DNA of 58,364 nt from an uncultured Pelagibacteraceae bacterium (GTDB lineage: Bacteria; Pseudomonadota; Alphaproteobacteria; Pelagibacterales; Pelagibacteraceae). The first letter of the stretch is position 1. Every line of letters begins with the position of its first letter. Position numbers and translations under genes: made by a program. Positions 38,043 through 46,294 of the stretch are shown one piece after another. Location of the stretch: assembly GCA_902571925.1 (NCBI GenBank), contig CACGDW010000003.1:1-58364 (forward strand), read 5' to 3'. Below the pieces are notes generated by a model. It saw only the letters and a list, made by a program, of their open reading frames with translations, did no database searches and was not told the DNA's origin.

Positions 38043-38912
38043 ATGACTTGTAATGTTGCTTTCATAGGTCTTGGGGTAATGGGCTACCCAATGGCTGGTT
38101 ATATATCAAAAGCTGGACACAATGTAACTGTTTTTAATAGAACTAAATCTAAAGCTGAAAAATGGATAAGCGAATACAAAGGCAAAATGGCTGAAACTCC
38201 AGCTGAAGCTGCAAAAGAAGCGGAATATATTTTTACATGTGTTGGAAATGATAACGATTTAAGAGAAGTAACTTTTGGTGACAATGGTATTTTTAAAACA
38301 ATTAAGAAAGGATCTGTATACATTGATAACACTACAGCCTCAGCAACAATTGCAAGAGAAATTCATGCGTATGCAAAAAAAAATGGTTTTGGATCTCTTG
38401 ATGCACCAGTATCAGGGGGTCAGGCTGGAGCAGAAAATGGTGCTCTAACAGTTATGATTGGTGGAGACCAATCAGACTTTGACAAAGCAAAAGACAAAAT
38501 TGATTGTTACAGTAAAAAAATGAAATTGCTTGGCGGTCCTGGTAACGGACAGCTTGCTAAAATGGTAAACCAAATTTGTATTGCTGGATTAGTTCAAGGC
38601 TTATCTGAAGCAATAAACTTTGGAATGAAAGCAGGATTGAATATGGAAGATGTTATAGAAGTAATTTCAAAAGGAGCTGCTCAATCATGGCAAATGGAGA
38701 ACAGATACAAAACTATGATTGATGACAAATTTGATTTTGGTTTTGCGGTAGATTGGATGAGAAAAGATCTTAAAATAGCAATGGAAGAAGCTAAAAATAA
38801 TGGTTCTCTACTACCAGTAACTGAACTTGTTGATAAATATTATGGTGAAGTTCAAGGTTTAGGTGGAAACCGATGGGACACGTCAAGCTTAATCAAAAGA
38901 TTTAGAAAGTAG
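38043..38912 (+). CDS. 3-hydroxyisobutyrate dehydrogenase family NAD(P) oxidoreductase
   Basis: This beta-hydroxyacid dehydrogenase has 289 residues. It has N-terminal FIGLGVMGYPMAGYI (7-21), the substrate segment DAPVSGGQAGAENGALTVMIGG trimmed here to its core DAPVSGG (120-126), and catalytic Lys173 in GNGQLAKMVNQ. NR at 32-33 after strand 2 hints at NADP(H) use. Possible substrates are 3-hydroxyisobutyrate, tartronate semialdehyde or a related acid. It is followed after 6 bases by the FMN split-barrel gene. Confidence 0.88.
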   Translation: MTCNVAFIGLGVMGYPMAGYISKAGHNVTVFNRTKSKAEKWISEYKGKMAETPAEAAKEAEYIFTCVGNDNDLREVTFGDNGIFKTIKKGSVYIDNTTASATIAREIHAYAKKNGFGSLDAPVSGGQAGAENGALTVMIGGDQSDFDKAKDKIDCYSKKMKLLGGPGNGQLAKMVNQICIAGLVQGLSEAINFGMKAGLNMEDVIEVISKGAAQSWQMENRYKTMIDDKFDFGFAVDWMRKDLKIAMEEAKNNGSLLPVTELVDKYYGEVQGLGGNRWDTSSLIKRFRK

Positions 38913-38918
38913 AGTTGT

Positions 38919-39518
38919 ATGCAACCAGCATACTATGAAGATTTTAATGAAATAAAAAAGAAGATATGGTTAATGCTTGATGATGCAATAACTAACAGGG
39001 CATCACAATTTCGAATACCTACTTTTATATGTGGTAATCAGTCTGATTTTGATGGAAGGATTGTTGTTCTAAGAAAATCAGATCAACATAATAATATTGT
39101 TCAATTTCATAGTGATATTAGATCGGATAAAATTGAAAAATTAAAAAGAAATCCAAAAGCAGCAATGCTTTTTTATGACAAAGATGAAAAAATACAAGTC
39201 AGATTAAAAATTGAGTGTGTAGTAAATCACAACAATGATATTACAAAAGAATCTTGGTCAAAAACTCAGCATATAAGCAGAAAATGTTATCTAGTTGATA
39301 ATGGCCCAGGTTCAGAATCTGAAACACCAACATCTGGATTGAAACCTGAATTAGACAATTTTGAATTTACCATGAAACAAAGTGAAGAGGGTTATAAAAA
39401 TTTTACAGTAATTCAATGTAAAATTAAATCAATTGAATGGCTTTATCTTGCAGCTAAAGGTCATCGTAGAGCTCGATTTGATTTAGAAACTAAAAAAGAT
39501 ACTTGGTTAGTTCCTTAA
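38919..39518 (+). CDS. Pyridoxamine 5'-phosphate oxidase-like FMN split-barrel protein
   Basis: This 199-residue protein begins MQPAYYEDFNEIKKKIWLML and has the split-barrel strands FDGRIVVLRKSD, IVQFHSDIRSDKIEKLKRNP and AAMLFYDKDEKIQVRLK, like the PNPOx-related family. The C-terminal WLYLAAKGHRRARFDL is a common ending in this group. It is probably a flavin-binding oxidoreductase, but it lacks enough of the PdxH signature to be called pyridoxamine phosphate oxidase. It is co-oriented with the upstream dehydrogenase. Confidence 0.8.
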   Translation: MQPAYYEDFNEIKKKIWLMLDDAITNRASQFRIPTFICGNQSDFDGRIVVLRKSDQHNNIVQFHSDIRSDKIEKLKRNPKAAMLFYDKDEKIQVRLKIECVVNHNNDITKESWSKTQHISRKCYLVDNGPGSESETPTSGLKPELDNFEFTMKQSEEGYKNFTVIQCKIKSIEWLYLAAKGHRRARFDLETKKDTWLVP

Positions 39519-39519
39519 A

Positions 39520-39960
39520 CTACTTTTCGATAGTGGAAAGTTTTTTTTTAAGTCTTGGTGACAAATTTGTAAACCACTCCATCTCTTTACCCGACTCTGG
39601 TAAAACTGCTCCATATTCAATCATTTGTGATGGTGGTAGATCAATTATATAAACCCAAACTTGTGTTTCGTCTAATTTGGATTTTTTAACTAAAATATCT
39701 TTTAGATCTGAAATTAATTTATCTTTCACTTCTTTTGATCGTCCAGCTCTAATTTGACCAAGTAAAAATAATGAAGGTTCCTTAACTTTTTTTCCACCCA
39801 TAAAATGATTATCTTTTTTAGTTTTATTGAAAATTACTTGTGCAAAATAGGTATTGGCTCCAGTTACGACATTATGAACTTTGGTAATTCCCTCTGCTAA
39901 ATGTTTTTGTTGTTTTGAAGATAAATTAAAATTTGAATTTGTTACGGTATAAGTTGGCAT
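39520..39960 (-). CDS. Tautomerase superfamily protein, cis-3-chloroacrylic acid dehalogenase-like
   Basis: This 146-codon protein is predicted to lose its Met and expose Pro1. Numbered from that proline, it has His28, Arg70, Arg73, Tyr103 and Glu114. These are exactly the positions and identities of the catalytic residues described for cis-CaaD and its homologue Cg10062. The segments WVYIIDLPPSQMIEYG and EWFTNLSP also match that subgroup. Possible activities are hydrolytic dehalogenation, propiolate/acetylenecarboxylate hydration or tautomerisation. It lies downstream of the carbonic anhydrase gene on the same strand. Confidence 0.85.
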   Translation of the reverse strand: MPTYTVTNSNFNLSSKQQKHLAEGITKVHNVVTGANTYFAQVIFNKTKKDNHFMGGKKVKEPSLFLLGQIRAGRSKEVKDKLISDLKDILVKKSKLDETQVWVYIIDLPPSQMIEYGAVLPESGKEMEWFTNLSPRLKKKLSTIEK

Positions 39961-39965
39961 AAGAA

Positions 39966-40478
39966 TTAGAATATAGATTTTGAATATTTTTTCCAGTTGT
40001 CCTGGTAATGTTTAGTATTTTCAAAAACTGCTTTTTTTTCATCCTCGGTGACTTCTCGCACAACTTTTCCAGGTGAACCAATGACAAGAGAATTATCAGG
40101 TATTTCTTTATTCTCAGTAATAAGGGCTTTTGCACCTATAATGCAATTCTTTCCAATTTTGGCGTTATTTAAAATTACTGCACCAATTCCAATTAAACTA
40201 TTGTCACCTATCTTGCATCCATGAAGCATCACCATATGTCCTATAGTTACATCTTTTCCAACTTTAATAGGGTAACCTGGGTCAGTATGGAGAACACTTC
40301 CATCTTGAACATTTGATCCTTCACCAATATGAATATTTTCTATATCCCCTCTAAGAGTAGCATTAAACCATATACTTGAGTTCTTTTCTAAAGTAACATC
40401 ACCAATTATAGTTGCATTAGGGGCTACCCAATTTTCGCCAGAGTTTTTTGGTTTTTTATCTTTTAAATCGTAAAACAT
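39966..40478 (-). CDS. Gamma-class carbonic anhydrase family protein
   Basis: This 170-residue left-handed beta-helix protein has hexapeptide repeats and a candidate zinc triad His64 (VLHTD), His81 and His86 (IGHMVMLHG). It resembles YrdA/PaaY-type gamma carbonic anhydrases. The N-terminal WVAPNATIIGDVTL and C-terminal GSPGKVVREVTEDE are typical. It is 5 bases upstream of the tautomerase gene and 20 bases from the divergent redoxin start. Whether it hydrates CO2 is not certain from sequence. Confidence 0.87.
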   Translation of the reverse strand: MFYDLKDKKPKNSGENWVAPNATIIGDVTLEKNSSIWFNATLRGDIENIHIGEGSNVQDGSVLHTDPGYPIKVGKDVTIGHMVMLHGCKIGDNSLIGIGAVILNNAKIGKNCIIGAKALITENKEIPDNSLVIGSPGKVVREVTEDEKKAVFENTKHYQDNWKKYSKSIF

Positions 40479-40498
40479 AATTTATATATTATTACATT

Positions 40499-41050
40499 AT
40501 GCCAATACAAACTCCAATATGTGATTTTGGGCAAAAAGCTCATAACTTTGAATTAAAATCTACTGACAATAAAATATTATCTTTAAATGATATCAAAGGT
40601 GAAAATGGAACTTTAATTATGTTTATTTGTAATCATTGCCCTTATGTAAAAGCAGTTACTAAAGATATTGTTGAAGATTGTAATGAATTAAAAAAAATCG
40701 GCATTAATTCTGTTGCAATATGTGCAAATGATGCAGAAAGTCATCCAGAAGACTCTTTTGATAATATGATTAAATTCGCGAAAAAAAATCAATTTAGTTT
40801 TCCTTATCTAAATGATGAAACTCAAGAAATAGCAAAAACTTATGCTGCAGTATGTACACCTGACTTTTTTGGATATAATAAAAATTTAGAATTACAATAC
40901 AGAGGTAGATTAAGAGAATTAAAAAACCTAGTTCCTGTTAGAAGTGGGGAAAGTGATTTACTTAAAGCTATGAGACAAATAGCTGAGACAGGAAAAGGAC
41001 CTGAGAGCCAAATACCCAGTGCTGGCTGTGGTATTAAATGGAAACAATAA
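40499..41050 (+). CDS. Thioredoxin-like/redoxin family protein
   Basis: This 183-residue protein has a thioredoxin fold with redox motif CNHCPYV (Cys44, Cys47) after strand MFI, then a cis-Pro region VCTPDFFGYNKN. It corresponds to the AhpC/TSA-like thioredoxin family found in many marine bacteria. There is no signal peptide, so it should act in the cytosol. It precedes the glycosyltransferase by 3 bases. Confidence 0.85.
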   Translation: MPIQTPICDFGQKAHNFELKSTDNKILSLNDIKGENGTLIMFICNHCPYVKAVTKDIVEDCNELKKIGINSVAICANDAESHPEDSFDNMIKFAKKNQFSFPYLNDETQEIAKTYAAVCTPDFFGYNKNLELQYRGRLRELKNLVPVRSGESDLLKAMRQIAETGKGPESQIPSAGCGIKWKQ

Positions 41051-41053
41051 TTA

Positions 41054-42136
41054 ATGTATTTAATAGTTACTAGATCTTTTCCACCTGAATTAGGTGGCAT
41101 GCAAAGTTTAATGTGGGGACTGACAAAAGAGATGTCTAAAAACTTTATGATCAAAGTTTTTGCAGATTATCAAGAGAAACATAAAGAGTTTGATAGAAAA
41201 GAAAATTTTTCAATTGAAAGAGTTGGAGGAATTAAATTTTTACGAAAAATTAGAAAAGCTCAACTAGTTAACGAATTTTTAAAAGAGAATAAAGTCCAAG
41301 GAATTTTAGCTGATCACTGGAAAAGTTTAGAATTAATTAAAACTGATAAAAAAAAATACTGTCTAATACATGGTAAGGAAATTAATCATCCAAAAGGAAG
41401 TTCTTTAAATAAAAGGGTTATCAAAGTTCTTAATAATACAGAAGTAGTGATCGCTAATTCTCAATATACAAAAGATCTAGCTGTTAATAAGGGTGTTAAT
41501 AAAGAAAAAATTATAGTTATTAATCCTGGAGTAAATTCAGTTAACGAATTAAATAAAAATTCTTTAGTAAAAGTTGAGAGTTTACTGAAAGTAAAAACAC
41601 CTCGTTTAATAACTATTTCAAGATTTGATAAAAGAAAAAATCATGAAAAAGTGATAATGGCTTTGAGGAATCTAAAACAACAGTATCCTGATATTGTTTA
41701 TATTTGTATTGGTTACGGGGACGAAGAACATAATTTAAAAAAATTGGTTCAAGAACTTGATTTAAATTCTCAAGTAATGTTCTTTAAGGATATCAGTAAT
41801 GATTTAAAAAATGCTTTATTAGCAAAATCAGATATCTTTGTGATGCCATCAATAATTCACAAAACTTCAGTGGAAGGATTTGGAATCGCTTATATAGAAG
41901 CTGGTCAATATGGTGTTCCCTCTCTCGGAGGTAAAGATGGTGGAGCATCAGATGCTATAGACCATGATAAAACAGGATTAATATGTGATGGAAATAATTT
42001 AGATGATATTTACTCCTCTCTAAATTCTATGATTGAAAACAAAAAATATTTAGAGTTAGGAAAGAATTCAAAAGAATATGTTTCTAAATTTGAGTGGCAA
42101 AAGATATTTGAAGAATATAAAAAAATTCTAAACTAA
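41054..42136 (+). CDS. Glycosyltransferase family 4 protein
   Basis: This 360-residue GT-B enzyme starts MYLIVTRSFPPELGGMQSLM with the GT4 N-terminal pattern. It has a C-terminal nucleotide-sugar domain with TISRFDKRKNHEKVIMAL, then MPSIIHKTSVEGFGIAYIEA (the E(x7)E motif region). It probably transfers a hexose to a surface glycan or lipid. It ends in a 4-base stop overlap with the convergent GT9 gene. The acceptor is unknown. Confidence 0.87.
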   Translation: MYLIVTRSFPPELGGMQSLMWGLTKEMSKNFMIKVFADYQEKHKEFDRKENFSIERVGGIKFLRKIRKAQLVNEFLKENKVQGILADHWKSLELIKTDKKKYCLIHGKEINHPKGSSLNKRVIKVLNNTEVVIANSQYTKDLAVNKGVNKEKIIVINPGVNSVNELNKNSLVKVESLLKVKTPRLITISRFDKRKNHEKVIMALRNLKQQYPDIVYICIGYGDEEHNLKKLVQELDLNSQVMFFKDISNDLKNALLAKSDIFVMPSIIHKTSVEGFGIAYIEAGQYGVPSLGGKDGGASDAIDHDKTGLICDGNNLDDIYSSLNSMIENKKYLELGKNSKEYVSKFEWQKIFEEYKKILN

Positions 42137-43074
42137 GACATAGAACTTACTAACCTTTCACAAACTTTTTCAGCACTTAAATTATTCAAATCGGGAACTT
42201 GTATTGCCTTAAAATTTTCTCTCTCAATGCTTACTTTATAAGCGGTCGTATGTTTGCCAAATAAGGTTAAACCTTTTGATCCAACATGAGCAGCAATATG
42301 TGCGGGACCTGTATCATTAGCTATAACAAAAGAGCTATCCATTATAAGAGTAGTTAATTGTGATATATCTAGTGCCTTTCCATTATCCATTATGGCTAAA
42401 GCATTAATATCTTTTGCATCTGCAACTTCCTCGGGTCCTGGTGCGGTCAAAATTTTATACTCATCACCAAACTTATTTGAGATAAGTTTTATCAAATCAT
42501 TAAAATAAGGCCATTTTTTAAGTGTTAAATGTGGAGAGCAGAAAGGAAATAATAAAATATATTTTTTTAAATTATATTGATTTTTAATTGCACTTATATC
42601 TGAAGAAGCCCATCTAAAATCTGGACTTGAAGTATTTAAAGTATTTAAACCTGATGTTTTTAATTGATGGTCAAATCTTTCAATTACAGAATTCTTATCA
42701 AACTCATCTTTATGTTTGTTATTTGGTAAAGTTGTAATTGAACTACACCAAGTCTCATAAGTAGCTTTTGGAAATAATATATTTTTGTAAAAATTAGTTC
42801 TCGAAGAATTTTGTAAATCAAAAACTTTTGCAAATTTATATTTTTTAAGCTCTCGCATCAAAAAGTATAAGTAAATCAAATTATATCTGGGTAATCTCTT
42901 ATCTAAAATGATATCATGAATAAATGGATTTTTCTTAAATAATTTTAAATATGGTTTTGAAGTAAGTAAATAAATTTGATGATTTTTATGATTTTCAGAT
43001 ATATCTTGAATTGCACCACTTGCTTGAGCTATATCTCCTAATGAACCATGTTTTATAATTAAAATATTAGACAT
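42133..43074 (-). CDS. Glycosyltransferase family 9 (heptosyltransferase-like)
   Basis: This 313-residue protein resembles ADP-heptose:LPS heptosyltransferases. It begins NILIIKHGSLGDIAQASGAI, has LLFPFCSPHLTLKKWPYFND and the C-terminal binding motif VIANDTGPAHIAAHVGSKGL. It is likely to build the lipopolysaccharide core. It is divergent from the DUF6165 gene with 32 bases between. Confidence 0.88.
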   Translation of the reverse strand: MSNILIIKHGSLGDIAQASGAIQDISENHKNHQIYLLTSKPYLKLFKKNPFIHDIILDKRLPRYNLIYLYFLMRELKKYKFAKVFDLQNSSRTNFYKNILFPKATYETWCSSITTLPNNKHKDEFDKNSVIERFDHQLKTSGLNTLNTSSPDFRWASSDISAIKNQYNLKKYILLFPFCSPHLTLKKWPYFNDLIKLISNKFGDEYKILTAPGPEEVADAKDINALAIMDNGKALDISQLTTLIMDSSFVIANDTGPAHIAAHVGSKGLTLFGKHTTAYKVSIERENFKAIQVPDLNNLSAEKVCERLVSSMS

Positions 43075-43106
43075 ATTTCAAACAAGATAGCATAGTAATA
43101 AAATTT

Positions 43107-43496
43107 ATGAATAAAATTATAGTTGAAATTTCAATTGGTGAGCTTTTAGATAAAATTTCAATTTTAGAAATAAAAAAGGATAAAATAAAGGATCCTGAAA
43201 AACTCAAATTTGTATCGAATGAACATTCGCTTTTAAAAAATCAGTTAGATCAGAATGTAAAAATAGATGATATTATTGAAGATCTTTATGAATCTTTAAA
43301 AAAGATCAATGCTAAACTTTGGGTTACTGAAGATGATAAAAGACAATGTGAAAAAGATAAAGATTTTGGAGAAAAGTTCATCAAATTATCAAGAGATATT
43401 CACTTCCTAAACGACGACAGATCAAAAATAAAACTAAAAATAAATAATCACACCGGATCTAAAATTAAAGAAATAAAAGAATATACAGATTATTAA
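43107..43496 (+). CDS. DUF6165 family protein
   Basis: This 129-residue protein begins with the distinctive IVEISIGELLDKISILEIKK, then a helical charged body with ELKK-like segments and LWVTEDDKRQCEKDKDFG. This pattern matches the DUF6165 family, commonly found near glycosyltransferases and LPS genes. No catalytic motif is apparent. It is monocistronic and convergent with speDE. Confidence 0.75.
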   Translation: MNKIIVEISIGELLDKISILEIKKDKIKDPEKLKFVSNEHSLLKNQLDQNVKIDDIIEDLYESLKKINAKLWVTEDDKRQCEKDKDFGEKFIKLSRDIHFLNDDRSKIKLKINNHTGSKIKEIKEYTDY

Positions 43497-43528
43497 TTAG
43501 TATTGTTTTTCTTTAAAAAATTTTAAAA

Positions 43529-44569
43529 TTAATGGTTTATTGATGAAGAGAAATTCCAAGAACAATCAAAACTTGGTATATAAACCCTTGATAGATTTGT
43601 ATTACCAAAATGATGATTAAAGATATTTAGCCAGTTTTCTACTTGAAGAGGTTTTTTATCTTGGCTTCCCACTTGAGTTGTAATTACTCCTTTTGGTTTT
43701 AAAATTCTAATTATAGAGTCCATATTTTTTGCAGCTAAATCAATACAAAATTGGTCATCATTGAGATCTACAAATATATGATCATATGTATCATCTTTTA
43801 CTGATTTGATACTTTCGAATGCATCACCCCAAACACACTTAACAGAATTTTTTTCTGTAGCTTTTTTTCCTATATCCCCTAGATGTTTATTACAAACTTC
43901 TACTACTTCAGGGTCTAGCTCGAACCAATCTATAAAATTAAATTTTTTTGAAATACATTCTCTTGCAACACCTCCATCTCCTCCCCCGATTATAGCAGCT
44001 CTCTCATTTGATTTATTAAGCTTTAATCCTGCACCAACAAAAGTTGAGCTATAAAGATGCTCATCTGTCGAAGCCACTTGAATTTCACCATCAATAAATA
44101 AAGATTTTCCAAATTGCTCTAATTCTAAAATTTCAATATGTTGACCAACTTTTGATTTAAAATCTTCTAGAACTTCATTTACAACATATGATTTTTGTAA
44201 ACCAGGTGAACTATAAATGTCATGATAAAGAGATCTCGTGTCTCTATTAAATTCTTTTTTAACAATTCTTTTATGTTTGAATTCTTTTTTAACAATATCA
44301 ATAGCTACTGAAGGGCTTATTTTTCCACATGTAAAGAAGTCAAAACTAATTATTCCATGCTCGGGAAAAGTATGAAAACTAATATGACTTTCAGCAAGAA
44401 GAGCTAAAATTGTAAAACCTTGAGGTTCAAATTTATATTTTGAAATATTTAAGATTGTTACATCAGCTGCTTTTGCAATTTGGTTAATAACTCTCTCATA
44501 AACAGATGGATCATACTCTTTGGTAGTCCCAATTATATCTAAAGTAATATGCTCCCCAACTTTAATCAT
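43529..44569 (-). CDS. Fused S-adenosylmethionine decarboxylase-spermidine synthase
   Basis: One 346-residue protein combines two enzymes. Residues 1-110 form a class 1B AdoMet decarboxylase with self-cleavage Ser61 (ES/HISFHTFPE), His66 and Cys81, the same spacing as the Thermotoga enzyme. Residues about 114-340 form a spermidine-synthase domain with GGGDGG (195-200) and ELDPEVVEVC. The usual DPxGPA segment after VDL is replaced by NDDQFCIDLA, so amine specificity may differ. It would make decarboxylated AdoMet and use it for aminopropyl transfer, releasing MTA. It is the last gene of the mtnP operon. Confidence 0.9.
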   Translation of the reverse strand: MIKVGEHITLDIIGTTKEYDPSVYERVINQIAKAADVTILNISKYKFEPQGFTILALLAESHISFHTFPEHGIISFDFFTCGKISPSVAIDIVKKEFKHKRIVKKEFNRDTRSLYHDIYSSPGLQKSYVVNEVLEDFKSKVGQHIEILELEQFGKSLFIDGEIQVASTDEHLYSSTFVGAGLKLNKSNERAAIIGGGDGGVARECISKKFNFIDWFELDPEVVEVCNKHLGDIGKKATEKNSVKCVWGDAFESIKSVKDDTYDHIFVDLNDDQFCIDLAAKNMDSIIRILKPKGVITTQVGSQDKKPLQVENWLNIFNHHFGNTNLSRVYIPSFDCSWNFSSSINH

Positions 44570-44570
44570 C

Positions 44571-45227
44571 TTACCCTTTTTTATAATTTTTTGCTTTGTC
44601 CAAAACTTTCTTCATTTCTTGAAAAGAGAGAATCTTGGGCTTACCTAACTTTAGAGCAATAGTGTATTGATGACAAATATTTTCTACCTCTTGTGCTAAT
44701 TCAAAAGCATCCTCTAAATTTTTTCCAAAAGCAACCTGTCCGTGATTAGACATTAAACAAGCACTCCTATTTTCTAAAGCTTTAATAACATTTTTAGATA
44801 ATTCCTCAGTGCCAAAAGTAGCGTATTCAGCACATTTAATATCTTCACCACCTGCTAGAGCAACCATGTAATGAAATGGAGGTATAGTTTTTCCATGTGA
44901 AGACACAGCTGTTGCGTGTGGAGAATGAGCATGAACAATAGCTAACGCACCTTTTTTATTTAAATAAATATCTCGGTGAAATCTCCACTCAGATGACGGT
45001 TTGTTATTTTGATCAATTTTGTCTGCATTTTCATTGAGACACATAAAAACTATATCCTCTGATTTTAGTGTTTCATATTTTTTTCCAGAAGGAGTAATTA
45101 AATAACCTTCTTTGTTATCTTCATTAACTCTAATTGATATATTGCCTGATCTTAATGGTGAAAGATTTGTAGAATTTAATTTTAGAGAATATTCAATAAT
45201 TTGATTTCTTTGATCTAAATTTTTCAT
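44571..45227 (-). CDS. Class II aldolase (FucA-like), candidate 5-methylthioribulose-1-phosphate aldolase
   Basis: This 218-residue zinc aldolase carries the FucA residues at a constant offset of seven: Glu80 (SSEWRFH), His99 and His101 (HAHSPHATA), Tyr120 and His162 (NHG). FucA equivalents are Glu73, His92, His94, Tyr113 and His155. It overlaps mtnA by 4 bases. MtnB-type dehydratases belong to the same superfamily but normally show HTHS-like motifs. Given mtnP and mtnA upstream and no mtnC/D/E, the best guess is the MTA-DHAP shunt aldolase, giving DHAP and methylthioacetaldehyde. Confidence 0.75.
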   Translation of the reverse strand: MKNLDQRNQIIEYSLKLNSTNLSPLRSGNISIRVNEDNKEGYLITPSGKKYETLKSEDIVFMCLNENADKIDQNNKPSSEWRFHRDIYLNKKGALAIVHAHSPHATAVSSHGKTIPPFHYMVALAGGEDIKCAEYATFGTEELSKNVIKALENRSACLMSNHGQVAFGKNLEDAFELAQEVENICHQYTIALKLGKPKILSFQEMKKVLDKAKNYKKG

Positions 45228-46294
45228 TTAAATAATTCTTTAAGTCCTTTTTCTGATGCTTCACAAATACCTTTTTCAGTAATCAAACCAGTAACATATT
45301 TTGCGGGTGTCACATCAAATGCTAAGTTCATTGACTTGCTTTCTTTTGGATAAATCTGTATTTTTTTAATATCTCCTTTTTCATCTAATCCCTCCATATG
45401 AGATAACTCTTCTGAATGTCTCTCTTCAATAGGGATATCTTTATGATTTTTAATATTCCAATCAATTGTTGAACTTGGAAGAGCTACATAAAAAGGAATT
45501 TTATTATCATGTGCTGCAAGAGCCTTTAAATATGTTCCAACTTTGTTACAAACATCTCCATTTGATAAAGTTCTATCTGTACCTACAATACACATATCAA
45601 CCTCTCCTCTTTGCATTAAAATCCCACCGGTATTATCTGCAATAATTGTATTCTTAATTCCTTCTTCATTTAGTTCGTAAGAAGTTAGGTTAGCTCCTTG
45701 ATTTCTAGGTCTTGTTTCATCTGCCCAAACATGGACTGGTATCCCCTTTTTGTGTGCGTGATAAATTGGAGAAGTAGCAGTTCCCCAATTAATAGTTGCA
45801 AGCCAACCTGCATTACAATGTGTTAAAATATTTACAGTGTTTTTTTTTTTATTATAAATTTCCTCAATTATTTTAAGACCATTTATTCCAATATTTTCAC
45901 AAAACTTTATATCCTCTTCACAAATTCCTTTAGCTTCATTCAAAGCTATTTCTAAAATTTTATCACTGTTGACACCTGATAATTTATTCATCATTCTATC
46001 AACGGCCCATTTAAGATTTATTGCTGTTGGCCTTGAACTAATTAAATCTTCTGCAGATGTCTTTAAAAATGATTGATCATTATTTTCAATTATAGCTAAA
46101 ACTAATCCGTAAGCTGCAGTAGCTCCAATTAAAGGTGCGCCTCTTACTTCCATTAATTTAATAGCATTTATGGCATCTTTAATTGTTTTTAAGTCTTTAA
46201 TAATAAATTGATGTGGAAGTTTTGTTTGATCAATAATTTTTACAACATTATTTTCAAACCAAATTGTACGATATTCTTTTCCTTCTATTTTCAT
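45224..46294 (-). CDS. mtnA: S-methyl-5-thioribose-1-phosphate isomerase
   Basis: This enzyme converts methylthioribose-1-phosphate to methylthioribulose-1-phosphate. The 356-residue protein has the catalytic Cys160 in THCNAGWLAT and Asp240 in VGTDR, the same numbers as in Bacillus subtilis MtnA. The substrate loop RGAPLIGATAAYG is at 51-63, and ADNTGGILMQ and NKVGTY are also present. It overlaps the hydrolase gene upstream and the aldolase gene downstream by 4 bases each. Confidence 0.95.
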   Translation of the reverse strand: MKIEGKEYRTIWFENNVVKIIDQTKLPHQFIIKDLKTIKDAINAIKLMEVRGAPLIGATAAYGLVLAIIENNDQSFLKTSAEDLISSRPTAINLKWAVDRMMNKLSGVNSDKILEIALNEAKGICEEDIKFCENIGINGLKIIEEIYNKKKNTVNILTHCNAGWLATINWGTATSPIYHAHKKGIPVHVWADETRPRNQGANLTSYELNEEGIKNTIIADNTGGILMQRGEVDMCIVGTDRTLSNGDVCNKVGTYLKALAAHDNKIPFYVALPSSTIDWNIKNHKDIPIEERHSEELSHMEGLDEKGDIKKIQIYPKESKSMNLAFDVTPAKYVTGLITEKGICEASEKGLKELFK

